Assembly: GCA_951640195.1 (NCBI GenBank)
Contig: OX621170.1
Coordinates: 1,488,001-1,552,000 of the forward strand
Length of the DNA: 64,000 nucleotides
Direction of reading: 5' to 3'
Origin: Porpolomopsis calyptriformis
Lineage: Eukaryota; Basidiomycota; Agaricomycetes; Agaricales; Hygrophoraceae
Below, piece after piece: positions 53,262 to 64,000 of this stretch; the stretch's first letter is position 1; each line of letters opens with the position of its first letter. The notes under the pieces were generated by a model that searched no databases, had not been told where the DNA came from, and was given only the letters and a program-made list of their open reading frames with translations. The position numbers and the translations under genes are program-made.

Positions 53262-55514
53262 ATGCCATTCAAAGCCCTCTCAGACCATGTCAAATCCCTT
53301 GCAAAGGGTAAACTCAGAGATGTGAAGATGCAGGAAGCTGTTGATACATACCGTCACAAGCAGAGCAAACCTGCAGACTCACGAAAAGGAGTGCAAATAA
53401 TTGCCAAGGGATTTGGTATTGAAAACCAATGGAGAACTATTATAAACCATGCCAATGGTGGGCGAAGTGTGCAGGACACACATGTACCTTATCAGAAGCT
53501 CACCCCCACCAAAGAAATTACTATTGTGGAGTTCTTAAAAGAATCAGCTAACTGTGGTTTTCCACAGACCCTGCGGAATATTGAGCAGTATGCAAACCTG
53601 ATTCGGAGGAGCCAGCTTGGCCCCGATTGTGAAGACATTGGGGAACGCTGGGCAGGATAGTTCCTTAATCAGCATCACAACACTGTCTAGACCATTTGGA
53701 GTAAGCCCCTGGATACTCAGAGGGTATGCGCTATGAATCCAGAAGCTAAGAAGAGGTAGTTTGATCTGCTGGAAGAGTTTGTGGTCAAAGCCAGAATTGC
53801 ACCCAAAAACATATACGGCATGGATGAGACCAGTTGCCCACCTTTGGATCAAGGGATGGAGCATGTTGTTATGGGGTGAGGAACAAAAGTGCAGCATAAA
53901 CAGGGGGGGCTGATCACAAAAATGTGACAGCTTTAGTGACCATATGTGCAGATGGCATGGTATTACAACCTACAATAATTTTTAAAGGTCAGAATTTTAT
54001 GCAAAAGTGGCGCCAAGATAATGTGTCAAAGGCTTCATAAGCACTTACATTTTTTACCAGGTGCTGCCTCTAATGTTTTGCACAGGTTCGGGCATTCATT
54101 GAATGGTTGGACTAACAGCAAGCTGGCCTTGGATTGGATTGTTAAGGACTTCGATGCTCAAACAAAAGAAAAGGCAGCTGGATGTACTCACATTCTCCTT
54201 CTGGATAGTCACTCCTCATATTACACCCCTCCACTCCTCAACTATGCCCACACCAATGGGATTGTTATCCTTGGATACCCACCCCAGTGTACCCATGTCC
54301 TGCAAGGGCTGGATGTTGTCTGTTTCACAAAGATGAAGGATGAGTCTTGGCATGAGATTCAGAGGTTTGAGGACTTACACCACACAAGGGTTATGAAGGC
54401 TGAATTCGCTGGTGTATTCAGGTAGGCATTTCTATGAGTATTCACACCAGAAGCCGTGAAGGCTGCATTTGCAGCCACTGGTGTGCATCCTTTCAATCCT
54501 GATGTGATCACAGAGCAAAAGATGGCACCAAGCTTACCTACATCTACTAAAGGCATATTTCCACTCCCCCAGCCCAGTCCTGTGTGTGCGATCATTGCTG
54601 CAATAGGTGCTCAGCCACCAACATCCTTCGACCTGTCTCCTACCACCAATTCTGGACCTGTTGCAGGACTATCATAGCCCATTCAGTTGCCACAAACCCC
54701 TACCTTGGGAAAGCGTGTTCATGATTCAAACATTGACCCTGCTCTTGATGAAACACCATCAAAATGTGTTCGTCAGCTATATATGACCTTGTCATCGACC
54801 ACATCAGGATCCATGTTGGTCTTGAAGGCACAGGTCACATCTGCTTACAATGTAATAGAACCTGTTCTTGAGGGTGTTCCAGAACTCCCCCAGCCCAATT
54901 GGTCTGCCCTGGAGCCACAATTGGATGCATATCAGTCTCAGAATGTGTTGGAGACATAAAACTAGGACCTTACCGAGAGTCTGAGACAAGCTCAGATAAT
55001 CATCCAAGCTTGAGAGCTGATGGATGAAAGGAAGTCAGCACAACTTGTCATCCAACATGCCCACCTAACAAAGCTGAATCAGTCTCTGCAAGCCAATGAG
55101 AAAAGGAAGAAAAATGATTATGTGATCCTTTTCCCTAGAGGCTTTGGGCAGCATTTGACAGATGAAGAGTTTGGGTAGCAGTTGGCAGAGCAGTTGGCAG
55201 AGCAGACACAGAGAAAGGAGGCTGAAACAGTAGAAAAAGCCTAGAGAGTGGCCGGCAGAGAAGCCCAACGAGGGGCAAAGGCAGCAACTAATGCTGAATA
55301 GAAGAAGATGAAGGCTGAATACAACAGAGCCTTAGCAGCATGGAAAGCAGAGTATGGGAGGTTGCGTGCAGAGAATGTGCGAGTCAAAGACCTCCCCACA
55401 AAACTAAAGTGTCTGAGAAAGCCAAAGCAAGTGCAAGAGGGGTTGAGCTTGCAGCTGGAGGAGGGTGGTGAGCAACAAGGCAGGCAGGAGTTGCCAGATG
55501 AGCATATCAATTAG
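53262..55514 (+). pseudogene. Pogo-type (DDE_1, CENP-B-like) transposase, broken
   Basis: The first 132 codons are open: KMQEAVDTYRHKQSKPADSR is the psq-like helix-turn-helix and KEITIVEFLKESANCGFPQT the CENP-B-type DNA-binding part. After TAG stops come RIAPKNIYGMDETSCPP (first catalytic Asp), KNVTALVTICADGMVLQPTI, ILLLDSHSSYYTPPLL (second Asp), VILGYPPQCTHVLQGLDVV and AAFAATGVHPFNPDVI. The tail is a coiled-coil (ALAAWKAEYGRLRAENVRVK). At least two frame changes occur; one coincides with the G-run at about 53923-53929. Most stops are TAG where CAG is expected. Confidence 0.82.
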
Positions 55515-55810
55515 CTATTCCCACAGTTGTGCAAAGTAGCTGTTTTGAGTCAATGATGACTTTGCATTTCAATTTTACTGTATCTACATATTACTTGCTT
55601 ATAAAAATTGACAAAAATATGTTTTGGCATTACAAGAGTACTAAGAAACTATCTATCTCTTAGGATTTGTAAAAAAAGAAGCAATACAATTGTTGTATTG
55701 CAATTTTGTATCTGGTGTGCAAAGTGGCAGTAATACACTGTAATAACTCCTCTTATAAATCCTAACACTACCAACTACTAGAACCCCTAAAACAACTTTA
55801 GGTAGACCCC

Positions 55811-56208
55811 TGTCACGGTCGGAATTTTCCTTTCTTTTCTTTATCTAATCACATGTAAACCTATCTCTTATCTTGGGATTCCCCATACTTGTCGGTGGGA
55901 TTCCCCATTTCCTTTCTCCGGGATTCCCCACTACTCTACCTATATGCGGACACTCTTCATTTCCGTTCTTGTTTCAACCCCTTTATGATTTGTCATCGAT
56001 CACGATGACTCATTCTTATCTCTACCTCATGTTATGTTGCACTGACTCACACAGATAAGTAGTCAGTATATAAAGAGTACTTCTGTACGTATCAGACCTT
56101 AAGTCTGATTCCTTGTTAGCCTACTCATAACAAGGACTTGGAACCATACCTTATATCTGGGACAGAACATCCGAAGTAAAACGCGTTCCAAACAACCGGT
56201 TTATAACA
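55811..56208. mobile_element. Solo LTR with 5-bp target duplication
   Basis: 398 bp, starting TGTCACGGTCGG and ending TTTATAACA. Flanked by ACCCC at 55806-55810 and 56209-56213. Near the 5' end GGGATTCCCCA recurs three times within about 50 bp; a TATA-like AGTATATAAAGAG lies at about 56066. This is what LTR-LTR recombination of a full element leaves behind. TG/CA ends plus 5-bp duplication fit Ty3 or Ty1 superfamilies. Confidence 0.88.
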
Positions 56209-56213
56209 ACCCC

Positions 56214-56816
56214 TAGATATATTTTATACATACTCTAGACCCACTTTCTCTAAGTTATCTATTACTAATATTATTTCATATATTCCTACCTGTTATTAAG
56301 TACTAAAACACACCCCTAAAACACCCCCCATATATATAAGACCTCTATATGTACTTAGACACTTCAGATTTCTTATTGAGTTCAACTCAAAGACTTGCAT
56401 TATCCAAGCTTAGTTCTAACTCTGTGGCAGCCCTATTCTTGCTTATATCCCTATTCTCCCTTATAGAATATTCATTCTACTTGTGGAATTACTTATATAA
56501 GCTGTAGAATACCCTTGCCTAAGCATAGATCCTTCCCCTAGCCCTTTACAAACTGAGACTATAATAGGTACAAACTATAGCCTAGTACTGTATATTATTT
56601 TCCTACAAATTCAAGTTTATATTCATAAAGCCAGGTTATATGGGGGAGGCTTTTGCATAATATTAATTTGATAGAGTGCAATAGCTGTAGCTTGTTTGAG
56701 GTTTTGTTTTAAATTACTAAACTACTTGAGCACTTTCTTAGTACCTTTCTTCTTGTATGTTAAGACTGTTTTAATCTTAAATATGAGTAATAGTTAGCTA
56801 TCTGCCATTTGTAAGT
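56214..56816. other. AT-rich spacer
   Basis: No gene or recognisable element seen. Confidence 0.4.
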
Positions 56817-57683
56817 GTACTATCAGTAGATAAAAGTTTTGAGCAAGCTATAATTAGAAATTAGAAATTGATTTTTAACTTACTTAATACTTAGTCAATC
56901 TACTAGCTGTAAGAGAGTAAAATGTACTATTATTTAAGGGCTTTCAGATAATACTTTTATATTTGAGTTAAACATGATATTTCTCTTGATATTGCTAAGT
57001 TTCATACAAATTCAGAAAACTGTATATTTGAGTATAGCACCTCAGGAAAGAATATTTGGTATTAGGTTTGGTAAAGTAAATTATTCCTTATAAAGTACCT
57101 TTAGATATTAGATACCTTTTATACTCAAGCATAAATTATCTAGTAAGTAGTGGGTTATATAACATAGAGTAATATAATTGCAAAATCAATATGAAGTAAC
57201 TATTATATATATAAGCTGCAAATATTTTCTAGAAATGCAGAAGGTATTTAGAATAATGTGTAAAAAATTTAATCCTAATATTACTAGCTTAGTTGGTTAC
57301 AAAGAAGGTATAAATGTATTTATTTTAATTACTAGATTTTGCATGTATTATTACTTATCAGATGATTTATTCTTGAATACAAAAGGTATCTAATATCTAA
57401 AGGTACTTTAGAAGGAACAATTTACTTTACAAACCTAATACTAAATATTCTTTCTTGTGGTGCTACACTTAAATGTATAGTTTTATGAATTTGTGTGAAT
57501 TTTAGCAATATCAAGTGAAATATTATGTTTTACTCAAATATAAAAGTATTATCTGAAAGCCCTTTAATAATAGTACATTTTACTCTCTTACAGCTAGTAG
57601 ATTAGTTAAGTATTAAGTGAGTTAAAAATCAATTTCTGATTTCTAATTATAGCCTACTTAAAACTTTTGTCTACTGACTGTAC
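56817..57683. mobile_element. Foldback element with long inverted arms
   Basis: Left arm 56817-57129 and right arm 57372-57683 are reverse complements over about 313 bp with scattered mismatches, separated by a 242-bp centre. Recognisable pairs include AAGGGCTTTCAGATAATACT (left) against its complement at about 57550. The outer ends read GTAC. The centre holds one 71-codon frame without a known domain. The structure resembles a non-autonomous foldback or long-TIR MITE; no target duplication is obvious. Confidence 0.85.
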
Positions 57684-58185
57684 TATAATATTAGATTTAC
57701 TATGTCCATTATCCTACCCTATTCTAATATTGTTATAGTGACAAAATAGGAAAAACAAGGGTATAAGGTTTAATATTTAGTAAACTTTCTCTATATATCT
57801 TAGTATACAAATAAAGAGAGATATTATTGTAAGGAGGTAAGTTGTAGTTACAATTTGGTTGCATCTCCATCTATAATAATTTAGTATATACAGTATCTAT
57901 GAAGGAAGGTGTAAATAGTAGGTTTAGGTAGTTCTTGAGGTACTAATACTATTAGGTAGTTACCTTCTGATTTGGAATTCAAAAGCTACAGTTAGACTGT
58001 AATATGTAAGTACTGATACAGAGTAATCAGATATGCATGCTCCAAGTATAACCCCTTGAATTTATGCACAGTAAGATGACTAAGAAATCAGAGTTTAGGA
58101 ATGTGGCAGAATTTTGGAGAACCATTGGAGTTTGAAATCAGAACATATATAATAGGGTCTAGTTGACCACCCTTCTTCATTAACA
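57684..58185. other. AT-rich spacer
   Basis: No gene or repeat identified before the ATG at 58186. Confidence 0.4.
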
Positions 58186-59099
58186 ATGCCCACTCATGAA
58201 GAGATCCAAGCCCAACTCATGCAGCTGCAAGCACAGCTCAAAGACAAAGAACAATGAAAGTGCAAGGAAGCAGAGAAATGAGTGGAGGAAACCCAGAGGG
58301 TGGAGGAAGAGCAGCAGTTGGTAGAGGAGTGACAGGCAGCTAGAAAGGCAGCTAAGGCTGTAAAAAAGGAGGCAGCAAGGAAGGCAAAGGAGGTGGCTCG
58401 AGCAATGGAGCAGATGGAGATGGTGGAAGAGGGTAGATCAGGTCAAGAGGCTATGATCAGAAGGCTGTAAGTGATTCTTTTTTATCTGTTTTGTTCCAGA
58501 GTTGACTGGTGATACAACCCATTGGTCCTTTGGGCTCTGATTCTTGATTTGTATGTGTTGATTCATGATTTGACTAGTTACAGTAGTATGTGACATGTAA
58601 CAAAAGAAGAAGCCTTTGTATGCAACTACCACAGTCCCTCTGAACTTGCACTTCTGGAGGGCTTAGGCCCAGCCCAGTTGTATCACCAGAGTTTGTTTAG
58701 GAGGACTCTGTGCAAGCCTTACACCAGGAAAGGGTTAGCAGGGGAGTGCATATAGCTAACCAGACAGGGGAAGGCCTGGAGCTGCACTGCCTGCCAGTTT
58801 GTGAAGGGCAAGTGTTGGGTTAGGGAAGAACCTGCAAAAAGGAAATGCACCTGGACTGCTACAGAGGAACCAGAGCATAGAGGGAAAAGGTGATGAGGGA
58901 ATGCAGACTTAGCAGAGTTAGAGAAATTGAGGGAGGAGTTATGGGGAGTTTGGGGGGAGATGAGGAAGATGAGGATAGAGATGAAGAGGATGAGGGAGTC
59001 CATGGAGAGGATTTGTTGGATGGGGATTACAAGGATAGCAGAGAAGGTTTGGAGAGTTTGGAGATGTCAGAGGAGGAAACTACAAGAGACTCAGAGTAG
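58186..59099 (+). pseudogene. Decayed coiled-coil / Cys-cluster gene
   Basis: Starts MPTHEEIQAQLMQLQAQLKD and continues as a Glu/Ala/Lys coiled-coil with three TGA stops. A donor-like GTAAGT near 58467 and acceptor CCACAG near 58635 frame a region holding the LTR-like GGTGATACAACCC. Then LEGLGPAQLYHQSLFRRTLC, SCTACQFVKGKC (CxxCx6C, zinc-cluster-like) and RKCTW, another coiled-coil, and an acidic end. Similar coiled-coil plus Cys-cluster proteins are common, often repeat-associated, in mushroom genomes. Function unknown. Confidence 0.45.
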
Positions 59100-59422
59100 T
59101 CTCTTTATAAAATAAATCAACTTTTTGAATCCAAGAAAAAGAATTAAATAAGAGCAAAAGAATTTAATAGTAGGGTCTGGGTTTTTCTGGATAAGTGGAG
59201 TAGAACTCTGAGAGTTCCACTTCTTTTATAGAGAATCTATATCATTTTTATATAGGAGTAAATAGTCTAGTGGTTAATATATATAAACTTTGTAGTTTAT
59301 TTAAGAGTGTGAGAGTTTAAATCTAGCTTAGTACAATATTATTAATTATTAATACAATTCTTAGACTTATATAATAAGGTTTTTTATTTATTAAAATAAC
59401 AATTCTGTAGGATTATGTAATA

Positions 59423-59453
59423 TTAAGTAATTAAGTAATTAAGTAATTAAGTA
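59423..59453. repeat. (AATTAAGT)n microsatellite
   Basis: The 8-mer unit TTAAGTAA repeats about four times in AATATTAAGTAATTAAGTAA and its continuation. Confidence 0.8.
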
Positions 59454-59536
59454 CACTCAAGTAGCTAATTATAATTTACTTATTTAATAAACTTAAGTTA
59501 AGTACCAAGGTACTTAAGAAAGCTTCAAGCATAGGG

Positions 59537-59720
59537 ACCTACTGAATTTAAGTTCAATTTTTACATATTTCAAGTTCAATTTTACTTAACTCAAGTTTAA
59601 TTTTACTTAATTCAAGTTTAATTTTACTTGAAAGAATTTTGCTTAAACTTGTTTGAAATAGCTATTAAGCAAGTTTTAAGTAATTTTAATTAGCCTCAAG
59701 TAAATTCTAGTTTTCCTAAT
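59537..59720. repeat. AT-rich dispersed repeat, copy B
   Basis: Same family and orientation as 52279-52468, from ACCTACTGAATTTAAGTTCA to TTTTCCTAAT, with about 10 bp net length difference and an internal expansion of the TCAAGTTTAATTTTACTTAA motif. Confidence 0.75.
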
Positions 59721-59994
59721 TTTATATGCTTCCCTAGTTGCTGCATCATAGAGCCTTTGATGCTGAAGTTTGTAAACTAGAAAGCTAAAGGTTAGATAGA
59801 TTTGATATTAGAGTGGAATTATATAAAATCAATAATATTGTATTTGGACAATATTTGTTTTCTGCCTAGGCTAACATATTGCTAGAGTTCCTTAGTGAGT
59901 CCTTCAAGCAATTATTAAAAAGGGTATCAGGAAGAGATAGAGATATACCAGAGAGAATGATAGAGAGGATCTTCCACTTAACCATTACCTTCCT

Positions 59995-60345
59995 CTTATT
60001 TTCTTGTTCCTTTATCTCATCCTCGTGTTGTTTCTACTCAGCTTGCATCTCACTGATTAGCTTATTTACTTGTGATCTAAGATCACAGTTTTTACTCTTG
60101 AGTTGTGTAACCTGCTACAAGGTTTCCTTAGACTAAGTTATAAAAGCTAAAATATCTAAACTTACCTTATAATAGGGTAGTTTGTTTTCAAAGAAGATAT
60201 AGTTCCTATCCACTTCCCTAATAATGTATTCCTCTAGTTCACTAGCAATGCTTTCTGCTAATTTAGCAGATTGAGAGTAGTTTAAAACTACCTTATTAGG
60301 AAAACTTAAATTTACTTGAGGCTATTTCTTTACCTGATATTGATG
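59995..60345 (-). pseudogene. Decayed coiled-coil coding remnant
   Basis: On minus: VVLNYSQSAKLAESIASELE, YIIREVDRNYIFFENKLPYY, then a donor-like GTAAGT, and QLKSKNCDLRSQVNKLISEM with following stops. The amphipathic, charged composition in two segments suggests a former gene. No family is recognised. Confidence 0.3.
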
Positions 60346-62222
60346 CTTAACCTGAAGTAGTTCTTGGAGTTTCAGGTTAGAGTAGATTTTCTAGATTATA
60401 AAAAGCTGCAAGAAGCTTTTTAGATCCACATATACTTAAAGACACAGGACTTGCTTTAGACCTAGTTAGAGATGCTTAACTTTTAATAGATTTTCTAGAT
60501 TATAAATAGTAAGGTAATTACATTTCTTGCTAGAGAGCAATACTTAATACAGAAGCTGGACCTTGCAGAATTTTGGTTAACCTTGAGAATGTCCAAGATC
60601 TCTTCCTAGAGAATAATCCAACTCCAGTTATCAAATGGGATCATTATTAGGAGATAGTGCATAAATATAGGTATGTATTAGCTACTAGAAATCTGTATTA
60701 TTAAATTTATCCCTAGGTATTTCTTAAGAAACATAGATATCACTAACAAAGTGCCTTATTTTTCCATTTCTAGAAGTAATTTGCAAGATTAATAAGAACC
60801 TCAAGTATAAGAAACTAACTCTATATAATAATATGTACTTTGACAAAGGCTTGGATACCTTACATTCTAGCTCTATAACAAGGCTATACACTCAATCTGA
60901 CTATGAGCAAAATACTATAATATTCAACTTGGACTAATTACATCAACATTTGTAGGAACATATGCTTCAAGTTCAAAATGTTGAAAGATAGCTAGTACTT
61001 TGAAGGAGAGGTTAAAAAGAAGCTTTCCTCATCAGCTATTTGCAGAGAAGATTTGCACATCTAGGATTGAATGAGATTTACAACTAAAAAACATCTACTA
61101 TCTCAATGCGTTTGCCATTTATTCATCTTAAAGAAATAGAAAGTAAGTAAATATTTTTATAAATAATATAATAATAGCAAGAATAACTAAACTAATTATT
61201 CTTATTTGGTTCAGAGAGTTATACAAGAAAGTGATTAACCTATTAGCAATGGGTTGGAAGCAACCAGCTGTGGCAAGGTTTTTAAAGCCACATTTAATAA
61301 TTTTTAAACCTAGCATAAGCAATATGAATGTCTAACTGAGAGTGGCTTTTTCTAATAATAATAACGATTAATAGGTCTATCCAGATCTTTACAAATAGAT
61401 AGCCTTCCCCCTAACTTCACTCCTCAAAGTCATTTGGAATTAGGAAAAACTAAAAGTGGAAATTAGTAAGAAAGTGTTACCTTACCTAGGATTGGTTGTA
61501 AAAATAATAACAATTAGCTATACAGTAGGTGGGCTAAGCTAATACTAGGAAGATGGGAGGGAGATAGGATATCAATGCAACCTATCTTGAGGCAAAGGGG
61601 GGACTTAGTCCTTTATGAGGAGATAGAGAAGTAGTTACAAGTACAAGTTAACTTAGTATAATTATAAAGTAATATTACTAAATTTTAGGAAATTCACACC
61701 TGATATATCTATTTAAGTCTATTCAGGGGGGGAGGGGGGTCTTACATTAAGGTTTATAAATAGTCTAGTTTTGAATATATATCAGATTAAGAAACCTAAA
61801 TCCAATTAGCTTTTTTACTTTCTTCTATTTCAGATTTTTATTCTATTTTATATTGAAAAACTATACAAGAAGTTACCTAGTTATAAAGTAAGAGGAAGTA
61901 GTAGTGCTATCAAACTCTTTATCCCCCTTCTATTATTTAAGTATTAGAGTAGAATACTATTTTGGACTTCTAGATTGAAACAGGTATTGTAATTAGCTTG
62001 TATACTAGGCTTTAAACTGATAAATCTTATAGGATAACATCCCCTCTTGACACAATCTTTAATATACAACATTAGAAAAACAGTCTTAGCTTATAGATGT
62101 AAATACAATCTATAGATGCTATAGCACACTATACTATACCATAGGTAACTATAGGGACAGCCTTATTATATCATATATTATAGAATTTCATAGCCCTCTA
62201 TATATTAATATAACTATTTGAA
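60346..62222. other. AT-rich spacer
   Basis: No intact gene. A few short frames such as LENNPTPVIKWDHY (near 60610-60660, plus) look like eroded coding DNA, but nothing can be assigned. Confidence 0.35.
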
Positions 62223-62675
62223 GGGGGTAGGGGGAGGTAGGAGGAGGAGGGTATGTTGGTGATAACAATCAAATGGGAATGTTGAGAAAATGTGAATGAT
62301 ATAAATGTGCAATAAAAGGTAATTAGAATACATCTAGGATGGGTTAATTCTATTAAGAAATAACAGAGATATTGGCATAATTAGGGGGAGGGGGCACATT
62401 GGCAATGACAATCAAATGGCAATGCTGAGAAAGTATGAATAATATGAATATGCAATAAAATGTCATTAAAATGCACCTAGGATGGTGTAATTCTGTCAAA
62501 AAATGACAGAGATATTGAGATAATTGTTTTTGGGGGGGAGGAGGGGGGAAGTTGGTGATAACAATTGAGGGGAACTTTTAGTGGATCCAAGTGACCTAAA
62601 TATGCATTACAATGTACTTTGAACCCACCTAATGCAACAGAATTCTGTCAAGAAGTGATGGAGATATCATTATAA
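62223..62675. repeat. Three diverged tandem repeats of about 148 bp
   Basis: Each unit starts with a G-rich run, then TTGGTGATAACAAT (at 62256, 62399, 62552), AATATGCAATAAAATGT, CACCTAGGATGG and ATTCTGTCAARAAATGA-type strings. Spacings are 143 and 153 bp. Non-coding. Confidence 0.75.
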
Positions 62676-63918
62676 AAACCTAAGTAAGTGGGTATACCCT
62701 ATTCATGTTTGTGGTTGTTACCCAACATGCTCATGTCTTTTCAAGGGATTATAATACATTACCAGCTGAAAGCAAGGTTTTGACAGGTAGCTAAGGGTTG
62801 AGAATAATGATTGGGGTCTGAAATTGAGATAATGCCTTGTAGATGTTTACATAGTAGAGTAAACTTTAAGTGCATTCAAAATATCAGTCTCTCAGGTTTA
62901 AAATTAACAATGAATTTCATTAATAGATACAATACAACATTCAAAAATAAGGAGACAGTACAATAAAATGTGTATAAGTATGGTATCATCCAGCAAGGAA
63001 CTAGTATGTTGTACTAGGCTGGATTACTGTGGGCCAAAAAACAAGTTGAGTGAAATCATTGGATTTCATCTTCAGGTATGAGAGAGGATGAGTCCTAAAG
63101 AAGGATGAGTTAGAGAAAGTAAGAAAAAAGTAAAAGCTTACTGTCATAGAGATTGAGGTAGAAAGTCAATCATTATGTAGGTAAGGGCTATTCTAGGAGG
63201 AATTCAAGCAAAAAGAAAAGATAAAATCAATATAGATGTACCTTCAAGGAAAGAAAGTAAGTGGGCCAAGTCCTACAATAAGGGTGGTATTATAGCAAGT
63301 TAGATGAACAATTCCAGGGCCACCACAATGAGAACTAGCAGAGACTAGCATCAGATATATGTGTCTCACTGTTCCTACCCATGATGGTGTGGGGGAAAAA
63401 ATCCAGCTGCCCCAATGTTATCTTGATTGGGGGGCAGTGTTACTACCTTGTCACAGCCTTCAAGGCTGCATATGAAAGGTGCATTCAACCATACAAGTGC
63501 TTCAAGTTCACTTGAACATCATCTTGGACAAGCAGCAGCTTTACAATGGCACTATACCTATTCTTAGCTGCATATGTGTAAGAGTTGGGGATAAGTTATC
63601 ACACTTTGCTCAATACCAGGATATGCACAGAACCAATGTATTGGGGGCAATCTGGTATAAGCGGGAGTGGGATGTAAACTTATTGTTTACCTAAGCGTAA
63701 CTAGTACTTGAGGTATCCAGTACAAATATGTACAAACATAGCACGGTGGCTGTATGTAACATATCTGTTACATCCTCCCCGTTCGGCTTGACTGCTGGGG
63801 TAAGTTAAGCCTGATAGCCAGGCAGAATACACATAAAACAATCTATAAACTACATAGAAAGAACTGAGAGAAATAGAAAATAAATGCCAAAGTAATACAA
63901 CTGCAGCGGCGACTACAT
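62676..63918. other. Spacer, possibly including a minus-strand 3' LTR
   Basis: No gene supported. On minus, a purine-rich GGGGAGGA (about 63775-63782) is followed by TGTAACAGATATGTTACA, as at the polypurine tract/LTR junction of a retrotransposon, just downstream of the reading frame that ends at 63919. The other LTR would lie outside the window, so this cannot be confirmed. Confidence 0.3.
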
Positions 63919-64000
63919 TCATCTGTAGTCCATCAGGATGTCAGGTATCTCTGACGTACTATCAATACATTCCTGAAGTGAGGCTGGCTCAGGTTCGGGT
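63919..64000 (-). CDS. C-terminal end of a reading frame entering from the right edge
   Basis: Minus strand reads PEPEPASLQECIDSTSEIPD then ILMDYR and TGA at 63919-63921. It is too short to name. The polypurine/LTR-like sequence downstream suggests the end of a retrotransposon polyprotein. Confidence 0.3.
   Translation of the reverse strand, partial: PEPEPASLQECIDSTSEIPDILMDYR

Noticed and set aside
59879..60136. Plus-strand 85-codon frame rich in Ser, Phe and Cys
   Set aside because: It is the complement of a minus-strand coiled-coil remnant and shows no domain of its own.
63438..63768. Complete LTR from TGTTACTACC to CTGTTACA
   Set aside because: No partner LTR or target duplication is available in the window; only the possible LTR start next to a purine tract is mentioned.

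Overview
The window is nuclear DNA of a filamentous fungus, most likely an agaricomycete basidiomycete. Host genes carry many 47-67 nt GT-AG introns. There is a NACHT-WD40 (NLR-type) gene of the kind expanded in mushroom genomes, and the mobile elements are typical fungal families: a Ty3/gypsy chromovirus, a Tad1-like LINE, a Helitron, a PIF/Harbinger-like element, pogo and hAT. No bacterial-style operon, CRISPR array, rRNA or tRNA was recognised.

Region 1 (about 1-38 kb) is gene-rich. In order it holds: the N-terminal and NACHT part of an NLR gene running off the left edge (minus); a complete young Ty3/gypsy element (3892-8793, minus) with 108-112 bp LTRs and a 5 bp target duplication; an actin-related protein of the Arp10 type (plus); a PX-PB1 protein (minus); an unrecognised membrane protein (minus); a complete LINE (15798-22143, minus) with a perfect 13 bp target duplication, sitting 93 bp upstream of that membrane protein's start codon; a decayed gene (plus); two tandem aldo/keto reductases (minus); a cytochrome b5-like protein (plus); a 703-aa unrecognised protein (plus); a peroxisomal enoyl-CoA hydratase/isomerase ending in SKL (plus); a DUF4139 protein (minus); and a secreted GH79 glycosidase (minus).

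Region 2 (about 38.4-50.2 kb) is a decayed Helitron. It has a Rep/PIF1-helicase gene on plus and a divergent accessory gene on minus. Two further elements are nested in the Rep/helicase gene: an LTR-like sequence (41937-42509, 4 bp target duplication) and a PIF/Harbinger-like transposon (43781-47427). In both cases the interrupted helicase reading frame can be followed from one flank to the other.

Region 3 (about 50.2-64 kb) is AT-rich and has no intact gene that I can support. It holds solo LTRs, a hAT C-terminal remnant, a pogo pseudogene, a foldback element with arms of about 313 bp, an AT-rich repeat present twice, minisatellites and coding remnants. Many coding remnants in regions 2 and 3 carry in-frame TGA and TAG codons where the family alignment suggests CGA or CAG, which fits C-to-T decay of silenced DNA.

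Exon structures were read by hand from splice motifs, phase and family similarity. Where exact joins are given, the summed exon length is a multiple of three.
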